A DNA stretch of 64,000 nt. Origin: Gemmatimonadota bacterium (GTDB lineage: Bacteria; Gemmatimonadota; Gemmatimonadetes; Gemmatimonadales; Gemmatimonadaceae). The number at the start of each line of letters is the position of its first letter. The first letter of the stretch is position 1. Position numbers and translations under genes: made by a program. Below are positions 1 through 8,069 of the stretch, one piece after another. The stretch is from NCBI GenBank assembly GCA_016704465.1, contig JADJAD010000014.1, forward strand, positions 186,001 through 250,000. Direction: 5' to 3'. Under the pieces are notes generated by a model that saw nothing but the letters and a program-made list of their open reading frames with translations, ran no database searches and was not told the DNA's origin.

Positions 1-513
1 GTCCAGCAACACCGCGGCACGATTCTCGTGGACAGCGCACCGGGCCACGGCACGACAATGGAGGTGCTCTTCCCGTCCCATCAGCTTGGCGTGGTGGCTC
101 CCCCGTTGCCGGAACCTGCCGTGCCCGCGACGACGACGGCCACCCACACGATCCTGGTCGTCGAGGACGATCGCTCCGTGCGGGCGCTGACGCAGCGTAT
201 CCTGGAACGCCAGGGCTATCGCGTGCACATTGCCGCAAGCGGCCGCGAAGCCCTGGACGAGTGGGAGCGCTACTCCCCCAGCATCGACTTGCTGCTGACG
301 GACCTCGTGATGCCGGGTGGCGTGGGCGGCGTCGAGCTGGCCGAGGTGCTCCAGGCCCGGTCGCCGGGGCTGCGCGTGGTCTACAGCAGCGGCTACGACC
401 CCAACCACGGCACACGCGCGGAGCGCCTCGAGCCGGGGGTCAACTTCCTGCAGAAGCCCGCCACCCCCCGCCAGATCCTCGCGGTGGTGGGGCAGATGCT
501 CGCGCCGGACTAA
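1..513 (+). CDS. Hybrid sensor histidine kinase, C-terminal part with receiver domain (5' end outside window)
   Basis: The frame is open from base 1, so the gene enters from the left. The first residues (QQHRGTILVDSAPGHGTTM) match the end of a HATPase domain: the last glycine-rich box followed by the FxVxFP-like strand (MEVLFPS). After a linker rich in P, A and T comes a complete receiver domain beginning THTILVVEDD. The acidic pair (EDD), the phospho-acceptor Asp in LLTDLVMPG, the Ser of YSSGY and the Lys of LQKP are all present, so the receiver should be phosphorylatable. It stops at 511-513. It would relay phosphate from the kinase core to its own receiver or to a partner; sensor domains and signal lie off the window. 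The nearest ATG in frame is at 58, but the kinase remnant before it shows this is not the true start. Confidence 0.85.
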   Translation, partial: VQQHRGTILVDSAPGHGTTMEVLFPSHQLGVVAPPLPEPAVPATTTATHTILVVEDDRSVRALTQRILERQGYRVHIAASGREALDEWERYSPSIDLLLTDLVMPGGVGGVELAEVLQARSPGLRVVYSSGYDPNHGTRAERLEPGVNFLQKPATPRQILAVVGQMLAPD

Positions 514-539
514 CCCGGCCCGGACGACCCTCGCGCCGA

Positions 540-637
540 GCTCGTCGCGCAATGCTCGTCGCGCCATGCTCGTCGCGCCATGCTCGACGCGCCATGCTCG
601 ACGCGCCATGCTCGACGCGCCATGCGCGTCGCGCCCT
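540..637. repeat. Seven tandem copies of a 14-bp GC-rich repeat
   Basis: Consensus GCTCGTCGCGCCAT, with units starting at 540, 554, 568, 582, 596, 610 and 624. Middle copies differ only by T to A (gctcgAcgcgcc); the first and last are diverged. The array fills the gap between two convergent genes (histidine kinase fragment and pgl) and just touches the pgl stop codon. Function unknown; replication slippage is the simplest origin. Confidence 0.9.
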
Positions 638-1386
638 ACGTCCCGGACGCGCGGCGAAAGACCGACAGCCCGCACGCCGCGCCATCGTCCAGCAGGACCA
701 CCGCGCGCGTTGCGCCACGCAGCGTGCGCGCCACCGGCAGCAGGCAGGTCGGCTCCTCGATCGCGCACCGCATCACGTCGCACTTGGTGATCCCGAAGGC
801 CGCCACCACCAGGCAGCGAGCGCTCGTGAAGGCGGGGAGCGTGAGGGAGACGCGCTGGCGCGGACGCTTGGGGGCGTCGTCGACCGCGACCACCCACCGG
901 TCGCGTTCTTCCAGCGCCGGATGCCCCGGAAAGATCGATCCGACGTGCCCGTCCTCGCCCACCCCGAGCACCACGAGGTCGAGAACGGGCGGCGTGCCTA
1001 ACGTCGCGGCGAGGGTGCGGGTGTAGCGCTCCACCGCCTGCTCGGCGTCCTCGTCGCCTGCCACCATCGCATGCACGCGCACGCCCGCAGGCTCGAGTGG
1101 TTGCAGCCAACCGGCCCTCGCGGCCCCAGCGTTCGAGTCGGGATGCGAGGGGGGGGACGAGGCGCTCGTCGCACCAGAAGAGGTCGGTCGACGGCCACGC
1201 GACATCGTGGGCACCGAGCCCGGTGAGCAGCACCGAGGCGACGGACCCCCCGGGGACGGCGAGCGAAAAGCGCCCGCGCTCGGCAATGGCGTCGCGCGCG
1301 AGGTCACGCACGAGTTCCACGAATCCGGCGCGCAATGCGTCGGCCGCGGCGACGACAATGTCGTGTTCGGGCGCTGGATTCGGCAT
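636..1386 (-). CDS. pgl: 6-phosphogluconolactonase (frameshifted at a run of eight C)
   Basis: Hydrolyses 6-phosphogluconolactone to 6-phosphogluconate, step two of the oxidative pentose phosphate pathway, in the cytoplasm. The N-terminal part starts at ATG 1386 (MPNPAPEHDIVVAAADALRA) and includes the sugar-phosphate loop LAVPGGSVASVLL and LFWCDERLVPP. The second part carries SHPDSN and the family signature VVLGVGEDGHVGSIFPGHP. These two parts are in different frames: the coding strand has eight C at 1149-1156, and removing one C joins ERLVPP to SHPDSN exactly as in the family. The total of 751 nt (3n+1) gives a normal protein of about 249 residues once repaired. It is divergent from gnd-zwf, the neighbouring pathway steps, across a gap of about 117 bp that probably holds both promoters. 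Either an assembly error or a slippery tract. Confidence 0.85.
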
Positions 1387-1503
1387 GGTCTGTTGCGCCT
1401 CCCGGCACTGCAGGCAACATATCGTGGTGGCGGGAAGCTACCGATCGCGGCGCGCCGGGGCGATGCCCGCGCGCCGCGCGGCGAACCTGAGCGGGAGCGT
1501 GAC

Positions 1504-2520
1504 ATGGATGTCGGCATGATCGGACTGGGGCGCATGGGGGCAAACATGGTGCGGCGCCTGATGGGCGATGGGCACCGATGCGTCGCGTATGACCGCACGC
1601 CGGAGGCAGCGACCGAGTTGGCTCGCGAGGGCGCCGTCGCCGCCGCATCCCTCGCGGCGCTCGTGGCCGCCCTTCCGGCGCCGCGGATCGTCTGGCTCAT
1701 GGTGCCGGCCGGCGTCGTCGATGGCGCGATCGAAGACCTGGCCCCCTTGCTCTCCGTCGGCGACACCATCGTGGATGGCGGCAACTCGAACTTCCAGGAC
1801 GACATCGCGCGCGCGGCCGCCCTGTCGGCGCGCGGCCTTCACTACGTCGATTGCGGGGTGAGCGGCGGCGTGTGGGGGCGGGAGCGCGGCTACTGCCTCA
1901 TGATCGGCGGCGAACCCGAGACGGTGCGACGGCTGGACCCGCTCTTCGCCTCGCTCGCCCCGGGCATCGAGGCAGCCCCTGCCACCCCTGGACGCACGAG
2001 CGATGCGCGCACCGCCGACCGCGGATACCTGCACTGCGGGGCGCACGGGGCCGGGCACTTCGTGAAGATGGTGCACAATGCCATCGAGTACGGCATGATG
2101 GCCGCCTACGCCGAGGGATTCAACATCCTGCAGCATGCGGGGGCCGGTCGCGCCGACCAGGAGCACGACGCCGAGACGACGCCGCTGCGACACCCGGAGC
2201 ACTACCAGTACGACTTCGACCTGGCCGAGATCGCCGAGTTGTGGCGGCGCGGGAGCGTGGTCACGTCGTGGCTGCTGGACCTGTCGGCGCAGGCGCTGGC
2301 GCGTGACATGCACCTCGCGAAATTCGCCGGGCGCGTCTCCGATTCGGGCGAAGGGCGCTGGACGCTTGCGGCAGCGAACGACCTCGCCGTGCCGGCGCAT
2401 GTCCTGGCATCGGCGCTGTTCGAGCGCTTCTCCTCGCGCGGCGAGGCCGACTACGCCAACCGCATGCTCTCGGCGATGCGCTTCGGGTTTGGCGGGCACG
2501 TGGAGAAGGGGCCCTCATGA
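1504..2520 (+). CDS. gnd: 6-phosphogluconate dehydrogenase, decarboxylating (short GntZ/YqeC type)
   Basis: Oxidises and decarboxylates 6-phosphogluconate to ribulose 5-phosphate with reduction of NAD(P)+. The start at ATG 1504 is preceded by a GGGAG ribosome site; the open frame extends upstream to 1207, but that part overlaps pgl antisense and looks non-coding. The 338-residue protein opens with a Rossmann fold (GLGRMG at residues 7-12), has the substrate motif GVSGGVWGRERGYC and the catalytic-lysine stretch HFVKMVHNAIEYGMM. The length matches the short bacterial form (300-340 residues) rather than the 470-residue form; short forms are often NAD-dependent, so the cofactor is not certain. 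Its stop overlaps the zwf start (ATGA), so the two are translationally coupled. Confidence 0.93.
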   Translation: MDVGMIGLGRMGANMVRRLMGDGHRCVAYDRTPEAATELAREGAVAAASLAALVAALPAPRIVWLMVPAGVVDGAIEDLAPLLSVGDTIVDGGNSNFQDDIARAAALSARGLHYVDCGVSGGVWGRERGYCLMIGGEPETVRRLDPLFASLAPGIEAAPATPGRTSDARTADRGYLHCGAHGAGHFVKMVHNAIEYGMMAAYAEGFNILQHAGAGRADQEHDAETTPLRHPEHYQYDFDLAEIAELWRRGSVVTSWLLDLSAQALARDMHLAKFAGRVSDSGEGRWTLAAANDLAVPAHVLASALFERFSSRGEADYANRMLSAMRFGFGGHVEKGPS

Positions 2521-3893
2521 GCGAGGCACGTTCCGACGCGCTCGTCTTCTTCGGCATCACCGGCGACCTGGCGTACAAGAAGATCTTCCCTGCCCTGCAC
2601 AACATGGCCCGACGCGGCGTCCTCGACGTGCCGGTGATCGGGGTGGCCTCGTCGGACTGGTCGATCGAGCGGCTGCGGGAGCGCGCGCGCGCCAGCGTGG
2701 CGGAGTTCGGCGGCGGGGTGGACGACCGGGCATTCGGCCTGCTGAGTGACCGCCTGCAGTACGTGCGCGGCAACTACCAGGCCGCCGAGACGTATACCGC
2801 ATTGCGCGCGGCGTTAGGCTCGGCGACACGACCGCTGCACTACCTGGCCATCCCTCCATCGCTGTTCACCGCCGTCGTCGAGGGACTAGGCGGAGCGGGG
2901 TGCACGGAGCAGGCACGCGTGGTCGTCGAGAAGCCGTTCGGGCGCGACCTCGCGTCGGCGCAGGCCCTGAATGCCACGCTGCACCGGCAGTTCGGCGAGT
3001 CGGCGGTCTTCCGCATCGACCACTACCTCGGCAAGGAAGCGGTGCAGAACCTGCTCTACTTCCGCTTCGCCAACGCCTTCCTGGAACCGATCTGGAATCG
3101 TCACTACGTCGAGAACATCCAGATCACCATGGCCGAGTCGTTCGGCGTGGCCGGGCGCGGCACGTTCTACGAGGAAACGGGGGTCATCCGCGACGTCATC
3201 CAGAACCACTTGCTGCAGGTCGTTGGCTTCCTCGCCATGGAACCGCCGACGTCGGCGTATGCCGAGGCCATCCGCGACGAGCAGGCCAAGGTCCTCCGGT
3301 CGATTCCGCCGCTCGATCCCGCCCAGCTCGTGCTCGGACAATACGCGGGATATCGCGACGAAGCGGGCGTTGGCCCGGACTCGAGCATCCCGACCTACGC
3401 TGCCATCCAGCTGCACGTGGAATCGTGGCGCTGGGCCGGAGTCCCCATCTTCGTGCGCGCAGGCAAGCACCTCGCGCGCACGGCAACCGAAGTGGTCGTC
3501 GAGTTCAAGGCACCGCCGCGTGTGGTCTTCAAGGAGGCGCTCCCCGCCATGGACAACTACGTGCGGTTCCGCCTCGGCCCCGACGTGGCAATCGCGATCG
3601 GCGCCAGCGCCAAGCGCCCGGGCGAGGCGATGGACGGCGAGGCGACCGAGCTTTCCCTGCTGCGACGGAAGTCCGCCGACGAGATGGACGCCTACGAGCG
3701 CCTGCTCGGCGACGCGATGACCGGCGACGCCACGCTGTTCGCCCGACAGGATGCCGTGGAGGCGGCGTGGGCGATCGTGGACCCGCTGCTGAATCGACCC
3801 GAGCAACCGATCGCCTACGCGCGCGGGAGCTGGGGACCGACTGACGCCGAGCGCCTGACGATCGGGTGCGGCGGCTGGAGCAACCCGCAGTAA
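2517..3893 (+). CDS. zwf: Glucose-6-phosphate 1-dehydrogenase
   Basis: Catalyses the first step of the oxidative pentose phosphate pathway, glucose 6-phosphate + NADP+ to 6-phosphoglucono-1,5-lactone. The 458-residue protein has the nucleotide-binding motif GITGDLAYKK at residues 13-22 and the active-site signature RIDHYLGKEAVQNLLYFRF with the catalytic His and Lys. Length is within the usual 450-510 range. Its ATG overlaps the gnd stop. With pgl next door and a hexokinase-like gene 42 bp downstream, the whole route from glucose to ribulose 5-phosphate is encoded in under 5 kb, presumably for NADPH supply. Confidence 0.95.
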   Translation: MSEARSDALVFFGITGDLAYKKIFPALHNMARRGVLDVPVIGVASSDWSIERLRERARASVAEFGGGVDDRAFGLLSDRLQYVRGNYQAAETYTALRAALGSATRPLHYLAIPPSLFTAVVEGLGGAGCTEQARVVVEKPFGRDLASAQALNATLHRQFGESAVFRIDHYLGKEAVQNLLYFRFANAFLEPIWNRHYVENIQITMAESFGVAGRGTFYEETGVIRDVIQNHLLQVVGFLAMEPPTSAYAEAIRDEQAKVLRSIPPLDPAQLVLGQYAGYRDEAGVGPDSSIPTYAAIQLHVESWRWAGVPIFVRAGKHLARTATEVVVEFKAPPRVVFKEALPAMDNYVRFRLGPDVAIAIGASAKRPGEAMDGEATELSLLRRKSADEMDAYERLLGDAMTGDATLFARQDAVEAAWAIVDPLLNRPEQPIAYARGSWGPTDAERLTIGCGGWSNPQ

Positions 3894-3935
3894 GCGCGAC
3901 TCGCGCCCCCCATTCCCCAGCTATCCAGGGTCTCC

Positions 3936-5117
3936 GTGAGAACTCTCGTCGTGGATGTCGGCGGCACCAACGTCAAGGTCGCCGGTTCGTGGCGCCGGAC
4001 TCCGATCAAGATCGCGTCCGGCCCGACAATGACCGGCACACAAATGGTCAAGTTGGTCCTCGAGGCGACCGCAGGCTGGCGCTACGACGTGGTGACAATC
4101 GGATACCCTGGTCCGGTGCGCGCCGGCCGTCCGGCGGCCGAGCCGCACAACCTGGGCGGCGGCTGGCGTCGCCTCAACTTCGAGCGCGCGTTCGGCAAGC
4201 CGGTGCGCGTCGTCAACGACGCGGCGATGCAGGCGCTCGGCAGTTACGACGGTGGCCGCATGCTCTACCTGGGACTCGGCACCGGGCTCGGCTCGGCCAT
4301 CGTCGATGCGGGCCGGCTCCAACCGCTCGAGCTCGCCCACCTGCCTTATCGCAAGGGCGAGAGCTACGAGGAGTACCTCGGCGCGCAAGGGCTCAAGTTC
4401 CTTGGCCGCAAGCGCTGGGCCCAGCACGTACACGAGGTGACTGAACTCCTGCGCACGGCGCTGCTGTGCGACTACGTCGTCATTGGTGGCGGCAACGTCA
4501 ACAAGCTCGCGACGCTGCCGCGTCATGCCCGCCGTGGCTCGAACGAGCATGCCGTCGAGGGCGGGGTGCGACTCTGGTCGGAATCACACGCGCTTGTCGC
4601 CGTCCCCGTGCGCACGCGTGGTCGCGCCGACGCGTGGTCAAGCGGTAGCGCGCATCGTGGTGCACATTGTTTCACTTGTCCCTGTGCCAGAGAGGTCGTT
4701 CTGATGGCCGCCGCGCGCGTGCCCTTCTACTACCGCATGACGTCGGGTATCCGCATCACCGCGAGACCGACGTACCTGCACAGCCAGTCCAACCCCTCGG
4801 GCGGTCAATTCGTCTTCACCTACCAGATCCGCATCGAGAACGCGGGCAACGTTGCCGCCAGACTCATGACGCGCCGTTGGCTCATTCACGATGAGGGGGC
4901 GATCGACACGGTGGTCGAGGGGGACGGGGTCGTCGGGGAGCAGCCGCACCTCGCGCCCGGCCAGGCACACGAGTATTCCTCGTTCTGCGTCCTGCACGCT
5001 CCGCGCGGATGGATGGAGGGGAGCTATCACTTCGTGTGCGACGACGGCACCGTGTTCGACGCCGCCATCCCACGCTTCCTGCTGTCGACCGAGCCGATCG
5101 CCGATTCCCTTGCCTGA
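3936..5117 (+). CDS. ROK-family glucokinase (polyphosphate-glucokinase-like) fused in frame to an ApaG domain
   Basis: One open frame of 393 codons holds two unrelated domains. Residues 1-220 are a ROK-type sugar kinase: TLVVDVGGTNVKV (phosphate loop), IGYPGPV, VVNDAAMQALGSY, LGLGTGLGSAIV and VIGGGNVNKL, ending near GGVRLW, where relatives normally stop. A low-similarity linker of about 37 residues follows. Residues 257-393 are a complete ApaG/DUF525 domain starting MAAARVPFYYRMTSGIRI, with the conserved FxYxxRIEN strand and the GxxVVGEQPxLxPG loop. The kinase half would phosphorylate glucose using ATP or polyphosphate and feed zwf just upstream. Such fusions are not usual, and a well-placed ribosome site before residue 257 suggests two genes whose separating stop was lost or is hidden by a sequencing error. 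Confidence 0.75.
   Translation: MRTLVVDVGGTNVKVAGSWRRTPIKIASGPTMTGTQMVKLVLEATAGWRYDVVTIGYPGPVRAGRPAAEPHNLGGGWRRLNFERAFGKPVRVVNDAAMQALGSYDGGRMLYLGLGTGLGSAIVDAGRLQPLELAHLPYRKGESYEEYLGAQGLKFLGRKRWAQHVHEVTELLRTALLCDYVVIGGGNVNKLATLPRHARRGSNEHAVEGGVRLWSESHALVAVPVRTRGRADAWSSGSAHRGAHCFTCPCAREVVLMAAARVPFYYRMTSGIRITARPTYLHSQSNPSGGQFVFTYQIRIENAGNVAARLMTRRWLIHDEGAIDTVVEGDGVVGEQPHLAPGQAHEYSSFCVLHAPRGWMEGSYHFVCDDGTVFDAAIPRFLLSTEPIADSLA
4689..4695 (+). promoter_or_regulatory. Ribosome binding site for apaG
   Basis: AGAGAGG lies eight bases before ATG 4704, inside the ROK-ApaG open frame. It is the main sequence argument that ApaG is started independently. Confidence 0.55.
4704..5117 (+). CDS. apaG: ApaG (DUF525) protein, alternative separate start
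   Basis: Internal ATG at 4704 is preceded by AGAGAGG at 4689-4695, eight bases away, a better ribosome site than most in this window. From here the 137-residue product has the size of stand-alone ApaG (about 125-140). ApaG folds as a fibronectin-III-like beta sandwich, also found in some F-box proteins; its biochemical role is unsettled, though it is linked to Co2+ resistance and diadenosine tetraphosphate levels in enterics. This entry overlaps the fused frame and is offered as the more likely translation product for the C-terminal domain. Confidence 0.55.
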   Translation: MAAARVPFYYRMTSGIRITARPTYLHSQSNPSGGQFVFTYQIRIENAGNVAARLMTRRWLIHDEGAIDTVVEGDGVVGEQPHLAPGQAHEYSSFCVLHAPRGWMEGSYHFVCDDGTVFDAAIPRFLLSTEPIADSLA

Positions 5118-5222
5118 CGCGCCGCTCTCGACAGCGCCGACCCGAACGATAGAATCCATGGGGTCCGTCACGGTTGCCGACGTGCCACCACTCGACGCCT
5201 TCCCTTTCTCCCGCGATACGCC

Positions 5223-7271
5223 ATGCGCCGCCCCGCCGCCTCGCTCATCTCCCTGGCCTGCACGCTCACGCTCCTCATCGTCGGCGCGACGGTCTCGCCG
5301 GTGGGTGCACAGGGTCGAGTCCCGACGGTCGACGACCTCCTGTCGCTGGAGTCCGTGGGCGGGGCGCAGCTCGCACCAGACGGTCGCTGGGTGGCGTACA
5401 CCGTCACCTCGACCGACTGGAAGGGCGATGCCTTCGTGTCACAGCTCTGGATCGCGAGCGCGGACGGGCGCGACCGGCGCCAGCTCACGCGCCATGCCAA
5501 GGGTGTCAGCGGCGTGCGTTGGTCGCCGGACGGCACATGGATCAGCTTCCTGTCCGCGCGCGACGGCGACAAGACCCAGCTGTACAGCATGCGACGCGAC
5601 GGCGGCGAGCCCGTGCAGCTGACGAGCGCCGAGGGTGGCGTCAACAGCTACGAGTGGTCGCCGCGCGGCGGCTTGATCGCCTTCTCGGCGACCGACGTGG
5701 CAACGCCGCCCGCCAAGGCGCGCACCGATCGATACGGCGCGTTCGACGTCGTGCGTCGTGACTATTCCTTTACGCACCTCTATACCCTCGCCGTACGCGA
5801 GGCGCGCGAGACACCCCAGCCGGGACGCCGTCGCACCGGTGGGACCAACTACACGGTGCAGTCGTTCGCATGGGCGCCCGACGAGCGGTCGATCGCCTTC
5901 AGCGCGACGGTGAATCCCGATCTCATCCAGGGAAAGACAGCCGACCTCTACGTCGTCACGCTCGGCGAGGGGGCGGGCGCAAGCGATGCAGTGCGCACGC
6001 TCGTATCACAGCCGGGGCCGGACAACAACCCGGTCTGGTCGCCCGATGGCACGCAGGTCGCGTTCTCCAGCTTCATGGGGACCGAGAACTACTTCGCATC
6101 CAACGCGCGCATCGCCGTCGTTCCGGCGGCCGGCGGCACCCCGGTATCGCTCACCGATGCCTTCGATGAAAACCCCTCCCTGCTCGCGTGGCGCGAGGGG
6201 TCACTCTGGTTCGCCGGCTCGCAGCGCACGGCGTCGCACCTCTTTCGACTCGACCCGGCTTCGCGTCGCATCACCCGCGTCTCGGCCCCCGACGCCGCCA
6301 TGATCAGCGGCGTGACGTTGAGCACCGACGCGACCACCGCCGCCTTCTCCGTCAGCTCGTCGTCCGCGCTCCCCGAGATCGCCGTGAGCGCGATCGCCCA
6401 ATGGTCGCCGCGCACGCTCACGGAGGCCAGCCGTCAGTTGCAAGGCTGGCAGCTGGGGACGCGCGAGGTGGTCTCCTGGAAATCGAAGGATGGCGCGACC
6501 GTTGAGGGGATCCTCATCAAGCCGGCGAACTTCGACCCGAGCCGGAAGTATCCGCTCCTGTGCGTCATCCACGGCGGCCCCACCGGGACCGACCGCCCCG
6601 CCCTGCCCGACGCGCGGTACTACCCGATCGACGCCTGGGTCGGGCGCGGCGCCCTCGTGCTCAAGGTCAACTACCGTGGGAGCGCCGGATACGGCGAGGC
6701 GTTCCGGAAGCTCAACGTGCGAAACCTGGGCGTGGGCGATGCCTGGGACGTCCTGAGCGGCGTGGACTTCCTCACCGCCAAGGGGTGGGTGGATCCCGCC
6801 AAGGTCGCGTCGATGGGGTGGAGCCAGGGCGGGTACATCAGCGCCTTCCTCACCACGTCGAGCACACGCTTCGCGGCGATCTCGGTCGGCGCGGGCATCT
6901 CCAACTGGGCCACGTATTACTACAACACCGACATCACCCCGTTCACCATCAACTACCTGGGCGACGACCCGGCCGACGACCCGGCGATCTACGCCAAGAC
7001 CTCGCCGATGACCCATGTGCTGAAGGCCCGCACGCCGACGTTGATCCAGCACGGGGAACTCGATCGCCGAGTCCCCATCGCCAATGCGTACGAACTGCGC
7101 CAGGGGCTCGAGGATCGCGGCGTGCCCGTGGAGATGGTGGTGTACAAGGGCTACGGGCACGGCATCACAAAGCCCAAGAGCATGCGGGCGGTGATGGAAC
7201 ACAACCTCGTCTGGTTCAATCACTACCTGTGGAACGACCCGCTCCCCGACCTGCGAACCCTCGGCAAGTAG
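5223..7271 (+). CDS. Secreted S9 family (prolyl oligopeptidase / acylaminoacyl-peptidase type) serine peptidase
   Basis: 682 residues. A signal peptide (residues 1 to about 30, ending GAQG) sends it out of the cytoplasm. Residues 35-400 form a WD40/PD40-like beta propeller with TolB-type repeats such as VRWSPDGTWISFLSARDG and VWSPDGTQVAFSS. The C-terminal alpha/beta hydrolase carries the oxyanion segment VIHGGPTG and the triad Ser534 (GWSQGG), Asp614 (HGELDRRVP) and His646 (GYGHGI). Such enzymes cleave short peptides, often behind proline or from N-acylated ends, and probably recycle peptides in the periplasm. No operon partner: about 105 bp separates it from ApaG, and it converges with the DsrE gene (8-bp gap). 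Confidence 0.92.
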   Translation: MRRPAASLISLACTLTLLIVGATVSPVGAQGRVPTVDDLLSLESVGGAQLAPDGRWVAYTVTSTDWKGDAFVSQLWIASADGRDRRQLTRHAKGVSGVRWSPDGTWISFLSARDGDKTQLYSMRRDGGEPVQLTSAEGGVNSYEWSPRGGLIAFSATDVATPPAKARTDRYGAFDVVRRDYSFTHLYTLAVREARETPQPGRRRTGGTNYTVQSFAWAPDERSIAFSATVNPDLIQGKTADLYVVTLGEGAGASDAVRTLVSQPGPDNNPVWSPDGTQVAFSSFMGTENYFASNARIAVVPAAGGTPVSLTDAFDENPSLLAWREGSLWFAGSQRTASHLFRLDPASRRITRVSAPDAAMISGVTLSTDATTAAFSVSSSSALPEIAVSAIAQWSPRTLTEASRQLQGWQLGTREVVSWKSKDGATVEGILIKPANFDPSRKYPLLCVIHGGPTGTDRPALPDARYYPIDAWVGRGALVLKVNYRGSAGYGEAFRKLNVRNLGVGDAWDVLSGVDFLTAKGWVDPAKVASMGWSQGGYISAFLTTSSTRFAAISVGAGISNWATYYYNTDITPFTINYLGDDPADDPAIYAKTSPMTHVLKARTPTLIQHGELDRRVPIANAYELRQGLEDRGVPVEMVVYKGYGHGITKPKSMRAVMEHNLVWFNHYLWNDPLPDLRTLGK

Positions 7272-7279
7272 CGGTCAGC

Positions 7280-7861
7280 TCACCACGGATTGAACTGGTA
7301 CCCCTGGGCCTGGAAGACATTGAGCGCGGTCATGGCCGAGATGCCGAGCTTGACCCCGGGCAACAGCTCCCGTCGATCGACGCCACGCATCCCTGCGGTC
7401 TGCCCGCAGAGCACGAGTTGCACCCCGTTGGCCAGCAGCTCCTCCACCAGCGGGCGACTCGGGTTGGCCTTGCCAGCGAACCGCGCACCGTACGCCGAGT
7501 CCGACAGGATGGCCATCCAGCCGCTGCCATGAATGACGGCGGCCGCATGCACCCGATCCTTCGGGATGCCGTGGCGGACGTGCACGTTGAGGAAGCGGGC
7601 CACGGTGACGAGCTGCTGGTTCACCGTCGCGGTGTCGCCCACGTTGATCTCGAACACGGACTTGAAGTCGTGCCCTGCCGGGATCATGAAAGTCGGATCG
7701 TCGACCTTGACGGTGGGCCCTGCGCTCTGGATGACCGGTCCGGAGCGGGTCATACCGACCGGATCGGGGCGTTGCGCAAGGGCAGAGGCAGGGAGCAGCG
7801 CGACGCTCGCGCCGAGCGCGAGGGCGCTACGGCGGGCGGCGACGAACAGGCGAGTCGTCAT
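7280..7861 (-). CDS. Secreted DsrE-family protein
   Basis: 193 residues from ATG 7861. This start is chosen because it yields a clear signal peptide (LALGASVALLPASALAQ); the open frame runs on to 8050 through Arg-rich sequence with no such feature. The mature part shows the DsrE/DsrF-like fold: a strand-helix core with VHAAAVIHGSGW, then VQLVLCGQTAG carrying the conserved cysteine at the DsrE active position, and a C-terminal GISAMTALNVFQAQGYQF. Cytoplasmic DsrE proteins relay sulfur on this Cys; exported relatives of this type are common but uncharacterised. It lies downstream of the injection-system operon on the same strand, after a 208-bp gap, so co-transcription is possible but not shown. 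Confidence 0.85.
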   Translation of the reverse strand: MTTRLFVAARRSALALGASVALLPASALAQRPDPVGMTRSGPVIQSAGPTVKVDDPTFMIPAGHDFKSVFEINVGDTATVNQQLVTVARFLNVHVRHGIPKDRVHAAAVIHGSGWMAILSDSAYGARFAGKANPSRPLVEELLANGVQLVLCGQTAGMRGVDRRELLPGVKLGISAMTALNVFQAQGYQFNPW

Positions 7862-8069
7862 GATCTGGAAATGATGAGAGGCGAAGGTGGCCTGGCGCGT
7901 CCGCGCACGTCCGCAGACACGCCGCGTCGCGCACGGGCATCGTCGTAGTGTAGCGCGCACGCGGGATCCGGGCGAGAGCGCTGCGCACCGCGAGCGCGAG
8001 CGCACCGAGCGCGCGGGCGCATTGCTCGCCGTGGCGACCGCGACCGTCACGTGCTGGAACGCGCGTGAG

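Noticed and set aside
1387..1805. Extension of the pgl frame into the start of gnd
   Set aside because: The open frame begins at 1805 antisense to gnd and gives a Ser/Arg/Pro-rich leader; the conserved N-terminus of pgl is in another frame starting at 1386.
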